The notes under the pieces are model-generated. The model searched no databases. It saw only the letters and a list, made by a program, of their open reading frames with translations, and was not told the DNA's origin. This document shows positions 31,506 to 35,238 of a stretch of 35,238 nt of DNA, piece after piece. Origin of the DNA: Candidatus Muproteobacteria bacterium (GTDB lineage: Bacteria > Pseudomonadota > Gammaproteobacteria > Acidiferrobacterales > SPGG2); NCBI GenBank assembly GCA_003251795.1, contig QKEI01000161.1:1-35238 (forward strand), given 5' to 3'. The position numbers and the translations under genes are program-made. Position 1 is the first letter of the stretch. Each line of letters begins with the position of its first letter.

Positions 31506-32234
31506 TCAGGCCCGCTCGCGTAACTTACTGGCGAACGCAAGCAGAAAACCCAATGATGCCTGTGTTTCGGGCTTGGACAACATGCCAAGCGTCGCAAACA
31601 GACCACCCTTGTGTGACGTCTCTGCTGCCTCCGTGGCCGCTTCATGCAAGGCGCCCTTGGCCACACCGGCGAGTACCGCCACTTCCTCATTCGCCAGATT
31701 GTTCACCATCTGCTCGATAAATACCGCGCCGCGCTCGACGATATTGTCGGTAACGGCGTTGCGCATAGCGTTCAAGAAGTGGATGAGCTCGAACAGGGTG
31801 ATGATGCCGCCGTTGCGGTGCAACGTAGTCAATTCCTCCAGTAACGTGTGAATTGCTTCGCGCGTCTCAGGTTGAGTCATCTGATCGGCAAGCTCGAGCA
31901 CACTGGTGGTGGCGACAACGCCACGCTCGACTATGTTATCGCTTACGGCGTTACGGGCGGCGTTAAGCAGGTGACCCATGTCTAACAGGGCGGCCAAGCC
32001 GCCGTTGCGGTGCAATGCCGTGAGGCCGTCGAGTAACGTATGTACCGCCTCGCGTGTGGCTGGATCGTTTAGGCGGTCGACGACCTCAAGGGCGTTGCTT
32101 GCGGTTGTGGCACCGCGCTCGACCATGCCGTCAGTTAGCGCATCACCCAGGGCGGTGAGCACTTGCTGCATCGGTTCCGGTGGCACCTGCATCGGCACCG
32201 GTTCCGGTTGTTGACTCGCTTGCGCCTTGCTCAT
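31506..32234 (-). CDS. DUF1641 family protein with two exact-length internal repeats, last gene of sulfur operon
   Basis: The start is fixed at 32234 by a perfect AAGGAGGG site; the protein has 242 residues (a frame opening at 32291 is ignored). Repeat units begin at D35 (DGMVERGATTASNALEVVD), D99 (DNIVERGVVATTSVLELAD) and D163 (DNIVERGAVFIEQMV), a strict 64-residue period. The first two share P-TREA-HTLL--LT-LHRNGG and LNA-RNAV at matching places; the third is diverged. The C-terminal part (GALHEAATEAAETSHKGGLFATLGMLSKPETQASLGFLLAFASKL) carries DUF1641 features. DUF1641 proteins occur beside sulfide:quinone reductase-like genes; their function is unknown. It starts 10 bases after the SQR-like stop, so the two are translated together. 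The N-terminal 25 residues are proline/glutamine-rich. Confidence 0.8.
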   Translation of the reverse strand: MSKAQASQQPEPVPMQVPPEPMQQVLTALGDALTDGMVERGATTASNALEVVDRLNDPATREAVHTLLDGLTALHRNGGLAALLDMGHLLNAARNAVSDNIVERGVVATTSVLELADQMTQPETREAIHTLLEELTTLHRNGGIITLFELIHFLNAMRNAVTDNIVERGAVFIEQMVNNLANEEVAVLAGVAKGALHEAATEAAETSHKGGLFATLGMLSKPETQASLGFLLAFASKLRERA

Positions 32235-32244
32235 GATGCCCTCC

Positions 32245-33384
32245 TTACAAGAGACCCCGGGCCGATAGCCAGTATAGGCGGTTATAGGCAAGCTTGAACC
32301 AGTGAATCATTTGGGACGGCGGGCCCGGATTCGGCGGCGTTGTGTAGTTGAACCATACGTAGGTGCCCGTCTTGGTACCGGTCTCGACGAAACAATAAAC
32401 TTTACCATCGTACTCGCGCGCCATGCGGTCTTCTTGCAACAGCGACACGAGGTTGTCGACAATCGTGTCGGCCTCGAAATGCGCCGTCGATCCGGCCTTA
32501 GAGATGGGGATGTTAGTTGTATCGCCGACAACGAAAACGTTGTTCGAGCCTTCGCGATGCAAGGTTTTCGGATTGGTCGGTACCCAACCGCCTTCACCCA
32601 GTTTCGAATCCATGATTACTTGCGCCCCTTTGTGCGGCGGAATCGTCACCAGCAGATCGTAGGGCAGGGTGACACCTTCTTCGGAAGAAATGGTCTTGCC
32701 CTTGGCATCAACTTCCTTGGTATTAAAGAACGTTTCGTACTTGATACCAAGGCGCTCCATCTCCGGTTTTGCCCAGTTGGCGACTGGTTCCAGGGCGTGC
32801 AGGCGGCCGATGGGATAGGTATAGGTGATTTCCGACTTCTTCAACAGATCGCGCTCGCGCAGAAAGTCGTAAAGCATAAAGGTGATTTCTAGCGGTGCCA
32901 CTGGGCACTTGTGTGGCACGTTGGAGTTCACGATCACCTTGCCGCCGGCAAACGTGCCGAGCGTTTCACGCATCTTGCGCGCGCCCTCCAGATCGTAAAA
33001 CCAATGCGCACCTTCGGCGAGGCCCGGCACCTCTTGCGGCATGATACGAGAACCGGTGGCAATGACCAGATAATCGTAACCATAGCTCTTACCCGATTCT
33101 GTAGTCACCTTGTTGGCATCTACGTCGATACGAGTAACCGGATCAACAAAGAACGCGATGCGTCTATCGAGTACCTTGCGCTCGTCGCGAAACAGCTCCG
33201 CCTCGCGGATGCGCCCGAACGGTACGTACAAAAGACCAGGCTGATACATGTGTGTATCTGTGGCGCTAAGTACGGTAATGCTGAGTTGTCCAGACCGAAG
33301 CTCGTTGCCGAGCTGGCGGCACAGGCCATTGGCGACAATAGTTCCTGCTAGACCGCCGCCGACGATCAATACGTGTTTTGCCAT
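32245..33384 (-). CDS. sulfide:quinone oxidoreductase-like flavoprotein
   Basis: This 379-residue two-Rossmann-domain flavoenzyme begins with the FAD fingerprint HVLIVGGGLAGTIVANGL (4-21). YLVIATGS (105-112) and VFVVGDTTNIPISKAGSTAHFEAD (283-306) are the standard flavin-contact motifs. Cysteines C160 (NVPHKCPVAP) and C331 (VYCFVETG) match the two redox cysteines of sulfide:quinone reductases that line the re-face sulfur tunnel; a third cysteine of some classes is absent (C22 is elsewhere). The C-terminus (MIHWFKLAYNRLYWLSARGLL) is amphipathic, as expected for membrane attachment. It should oxidise sulfide or a persulfide and reduce quinone. GGAG precedes the start. Upstream genes encode TusA and DsrE, and DUF1641 follows, supporting sulfur trafficking. 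Exact type and direction of reaction are not proven. Confidence 0.85.
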   Translation of the reverse strand: MAKHVLIVGGGLAGTIVANGLCRQLGNELRSGQLSITVLSATDTHMYQPGLLYVPFGRIREAELFRDERKVLDRRIAFFVDPVTRIDVDANKVTTESGKSYGYDYLVIATGSRIMPQEVPGLAEGAHWFYDLEGARKMRETLGTFAGGKVIVNSNVPHKCPVAPLEITFMLYDFLRERDLLKKSEITYTYPIGRLHALEPVANWAKPEMERLGIKYETFFNTKEVDAKGKTISSEEGVTLPYDLLVTIPPHKGAQVIMDSKLGEGGWVPTNPKTLHREGSNNVFVVGDTTNIPISKAGSTAHFEADTIVDNLVSLLQEDRMAREYDGKVYCFVETGTKTGTYVWFNYTTPPNPGPPSQMIHWFKLAYNRLYWLSARGLL

Positions 33385-33460
33385 GACTAGGTCTCCAGCG
33401 GTTGCTGCGAGACTCGGCGGCCGCGCTGCGACTGTCTCCGGCTACCGGTTCCCGCCATCG

Positions 33461-33694
33461 TTATTTCAGTTTTTTGACCACGATACTCCAATAACCGTCA
33501 CGTTCCTCATTGCTTACGAGCTCGTGACCGACCTTGGCCACCCACTCCGGGATGTCCTTGGACGAACCTTTATCTGACGACCACACCTCGATTTCATCGC
33601 CGACCTGAGAAAGCTTAAGGGTGGCGATCATCTCCATCAGTGGACCCGGACAAAAAGCACCGCGGGCATCAATCTTGCGACGCTCGGCCATCAT
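33461..33694 (-). CDS. TusA-family sulfurtransferase
   Basis: This 77-residue protein has the length and motif of TusA: KIDARGAFCPGPLMEMI with the sulfur-carrying C15 in CPxP. The rest (LKLSQVGDEIEVWSSDKGSSKDIPEWVAKVGHELV and YWSIVVKKLK) follows the TusA fold. AGAGGA precedes the two adjacent ATG codons (33694 and 33691). TusA-like proteins pass sulfane sulfur as a persulfide between enzymes. Its place between DsrE (15 bases upstream) and the SQR-like gene (76 bases downstream) suggests relay of the sulfur released by sulfide oxidation rather than tRNA thiolation. Distinguishing those roles is inference from neighbours. Confidence 0.88.
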   Translation of the reverse strand: MMAERRKIDARGAFCPGPLMEMIATLKLSQVGDEIEVWSSDKGSSKDIPEWVAKVGHELVSNEERDGYWSIVVKKLK

Positions 33695-33709
33695 CGGTTG
33701 TCCTCTTGC

Positions 33710-34108
33710 CTAAAACGTTACCAAGTCGCCCGCCTCGGCGTCTGACAGAAATCTTGTCAAACCGAGATCACCGTCGAATAGATCGGTAACCAGGTTATCC
33801 ACCGTCCAGCCCAACAGGTCAAGTGCCATGGAGCACGCATGGATCTTGAGCTGCCCCAACTCCCTACCTTGCTGCAGGAGCTGCAGCGTGTCGGGGGCCC
33901 TTCTTTCTAAAAGTAATTTAGAAAAAGCGCCGCCTTTATAGCGTTGCCGCGGTTCGATGTCTTTTGCAAAGGCAAAAATGGCATTCATGCTTACAAAGAC
34001 TTCTACCGGCCGATCGGAGACGGCGGCGACAGAAGCCAGCATCGCCGCAATATGCAGTTTCTCGTGCTCGCCAGAAGATACGAGAACGAATAAGGGCTTC
34101 CCTGACAT
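33710..34108 (-). CDS. cytoplasmic DsrE-family protein, first gene of sulfur operon
   Basis: This 132-residue protein opens with the DsrE strand KPLFVLVSSGEHEKLHIAAMLASVAAV (4-30), followed by VEVFVSMNAIFAFAKD and the helix-strand unit KIHACSMALDLLGW with the cysteine C92 typical of sulfur-accepting DsrE-like proteins, then a C-terminal GDLGLTRFLSDAEAGDLVTF. DsrE-family proteins bind persulfide sulfur and exchange it with TusA-like partners, and here the TusA gene follows at 15 bases. The protein has no signal peptide. The ATG at 34108 lacks a ribosome site at normal distance, which may mean a leaderless transcript (see findings). The gene heads the operon dsrE-tusA-sqr-DUF1641. Confidence 0.85.
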   Translation of the reverse strand: MSGKPLFVLVSSGEHEKLHIAAMLASVAAVSDRPVEVFVSMNAIFAFAKDIEPRQRYKGGAFSKLLLERRAPDTLQLLQQGRELGQLKIHACSMALDLLGWTVDNLVTDLFDGDLGLTRFLSDAEAGDLVTF

Positions 34109-34114
34109 AGGATC

Positions 34115-34120
34115 ATCATA
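34115..34120 (-). promoter_or_regulatory. candidate -10 element of the sulfur operon promoter
   Basis: TATGAT on the minus strand (34120-34115) lies about 30 bases from the centre of the FNR box. This is close to class II spacing and would place the transcript start at or next to the ATG at 34108. Confidence 0.4.
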
Positions 34121-34143
34121 AGAAACTCCCAGCCAGTGCCTTC

Positions 34144-34157
34144 TTGATCCAGATCAA
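34144..34157. promoter_or_regulatory. perfect FNR/ANR-type binding site
   Basis: TTGATCCAGATCAA matches the FNR-family consensus TTGAT-N4-ATCAA at every defined position. It is centred at 34150.5, about 42 bases before the dsrE-type start at 34108. It could activate the leftward sulfur operon when oxygen is low or act on a rightward transcript. CRP-like proteins use a different half-site (TGTGA), so FNR/ANR/Dnr is the natural reading. Confidence 0.75.
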
Positions 34158-34238
34158 TGTTCTGCCTAATTGCCCTAGTCGCTAAAGTTTCTTGGCTGGT
34201 CAGGTAAGTGCCATCGACGAGGCTGTGAAGAGGCGTTT

Positions 34239-34466
34239 ATGAAGAAGACGCGAGACACGGCAGTGCATCGCCCCCTCGAGGTTGGACAGGAACGTCATTC
34301 CGGCGAACTGGACCGGATATCGGAATTGTTGCAAAGCACAATGCCCAACTCTTGTTGTGATAGCCGGCGCAGCTTGCAATGCACGCCGCTTGTCGGTCTT
34401 TTGCAACGGATCATCCGGTGGACTGTTAGTGAGCCGCGCAGAGCTTTACACTCGTCGTTCGCCTAG
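34239..34466 (+). CDS. possible small protein, doubtful
   Basis: A 75-codon open frame begins with ATG 34239 and an AGAGG-type site six bases upstream. The product (MKKTRDTAVHRPLEVGQERH...) shows no recognisable domain and its composition is not clearly that of a real protein. It lies downstream of the FNR box in the rightward direction, which is the only contextual support. It may be non-coding. Confidence 0.22.
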   Translation: MKKTRDTAVHRPLEVGQERHSGELDRISELLQSTMPNSCCDSRRSLQCTPLVGLLQRIIRWTVSEPRRALHSSFA

Positions 34467-34752
34467 AATAAGCGGAGAATAAGCTGCCAGTGATGGGGGA
34501 GTCGTTTCCGATCCCTAAATAACCAGCCGGGGCACCCAATGCGGCGGCCTGACTGGCGATTCAAGGCATAGGCCAAAGCCCCCAGCTTGTACACCGCGCA
34601 GGTTCTTGCCAGTGTGACAGCTGGTGCCTATACGCGGGCGTGAGTTAGCGCGGTGGTATTTTGATGGGGTGTTGGAGCGCGTGAGGCGCATGATGTTGTC
34701 GAGGTTAAGCACGTGGCGTGGCCGCACAGCGGCGTGTGCTCAAAGAAGGAGC
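34467..34752. other. 286-base region without recognised features
   Basis: No gene, convincing promoter or strong hairpin was seen. The last bases carry AAGGAG (34746-34751 region), the ribosome site for the lipoprotein at 34753. Confidence 0.3.
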
Positions 34753-35238
34753 ATGCGCCAATACGCAGTGCTGATCTTCGTTTGGCTGGCGCCTTGCCTC
34801 TTGTTCCTCGGATGCACTCTGGCCAAGGTGGTTGTGGTACACGAGCCCGAACAACTGCCGGCACCGCCGCCGCAGACGCAAGTCGAACCTGAGCCGCACA
34901 AACAGAAAGACAAGGCGGTACCAGCGCCTCAACAGCAAGCAACACGCGAACAAGCGCGAAGAAAAACATCCACTACGCAGTCTCGTACCGAGACCACCCC
35001 GTCCTCTCCCCCTCAGGCTCAACCGGAGCCCATGCCCGTACAACTCTTGCCGGGGGTGACCATTCTCGTAAGCCGCGACATACCCGCCTATACGCGCGTG
35101 GCCAGTGAAATTAGCAAGCACTTGACGAAGCGCAGTAAGGTTTACAACATCGACGGCGACGCCGACGCAATTGAAAAAACGCTGCGTGAAGCCCAGTGGT
35201 CCGAGCGCGAGCAGGTGGTAGCTATCGGTCTAGCGGCG
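34753..35238 (+). CDS. lipoprotein with ABC-type substrate-binding fold, 3' end cut by window
   Basis: The frame is open from ATG 34753 to the right edge (162 codons seen). AAGGAG ends three bases before the ATG. The start MRQYAVLIFVWLAPCLLFLGC is a lipoprotein signal with lipobox LFLGC (C21). A low-complexity linker rich in P, Q, E and T follows (about 30-95). The fold then begins with PGVTILVSRDIPAYTRVASEISKHL, VYNIDGDAD and VVAIGLAA. This matches the start of PF04392-type ABC substrate-binding proteins (YtxH/tryptophan-like binding), where VAIG.. ends the first half. The ligand is unknown. The linker would let the domain reach across the periplasm. Identification rests on the first third of the domain only. 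Confidence 0.6.
   Translation, partial: MRQYAVLIFVWLAPCLLFLGCTLAKVVVVHEPEQLPAPPPQTQVEPEPHKQKDKAVPAPQQQATREQARRKTSTTQSRTETTPSSPPQAQPEPMPVQLLPGVTILVSRDIPAYTRVASEISKHLTKRSKVYNIDGDADAIEKTLREAQWSEREQVVAIGLAA

Noticed and set aside
1-35238. CRISPR array, tRNA, rRNA, insertion sequence or prophage
   Set aside because: No regularly spaced direct repeats, cloverleaf-like sequence, transposase or phage gene was seen on either strand.

Overview
The window looks like chromosomal DNA of a proteobacterium, most likely a gammaproteobacterium. It is fairly GC-rich (roughly 55-60% by eye), densely packed with short operons on both strands, and uses standard Shine-Dalgarno sites with frequent GTG starts. It carries typical proteobacterial families (DUF423, DUF1003, SIMPL, DUF4124-glutaredoxin, TusA/DsrE, Bcr/CflA). 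No rRNA, tRNA, CRISPR array, insertion sequence or phage gene was seen. The sulfide:quinone-reductase-like operon with TusA and DsrE, preceded by an FNR-type box, suggests sulfur chemistry tied to oxygen or redox state.

Layout. (1) 1-5277: an FAD/4Fe-4S hydroxyacid oxidase, cut by the left edge, is divergent from an operon of serine-glyoxylate-type aminotransferase, crotonase and family III CoA-transferase; this reads as hydroxyacid/glyoxylate and acyl-CoA metabolism. (2) 5282-7622: a Bcr/CflA exporter divergent from a DapA-family aldolase/lyase. (3) 7681-10427: a DUF4097 lipoprotein divergent from a CadC-like membrane-anchored winged-helix/TPR regulator, with a perfect inverted repeat just before the regulator. 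(4) 10618-16126: a second CoA-transferase, a secreted DsrE protein, SIMPL protein, aldo/keto reductase, EamA transporter and GNAT acetyltransferase. (5) 16272-18895: a TTC38-like TPR protein, a BtuF-like binding protein without signal peptide, and a small membrane protein. (6) 18926-20706: a small exported protein with an ECF-type promoter candidate, a frameshifted ECF sigma factor and its overlapping anti-sigma gene. (7) 20737-24281: DUF169, DUF4124-glutaredoxin, 2OG-Fe(II) oxygenase, an exported metallo-beta-lactamase-fold protein and DUF423. (8) 24282-24941: 660 bases without a convincing gene but with a good promoter and several hairpins, leading to an AT-richer SET-domain gene. (9) 25647-30014: an orphan molybdopterin-dehydrogenase large subunit, a lipoprotein, a Vgb-like beta-propeller and the remains of a D-2-hydroxyacid dehydrogenase. 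(10) 30054-31426: DUF1003 protein and methyltransferase. (11) 31506-34157: the dsrE-tusA-sqr-DUF1641 operon behind an FNR box. (12) 34753-35238: a lipoprotein with an ABC-type substrate-binding fold, cut by the right edge.

The most interesting points are the sulfur operon, with a predicted near-leaderless FNR promoter and an exact 64-residue repeat in its DUF1641 protein; the SET protein with a possible post-SET zinc site and long structured leader; the broken sigma factor next to an intact anti-sigma factor; and the operator-like repeat at the CadC-like regulator. All functional statements rest on motif recognition by eye; no database search was possible.
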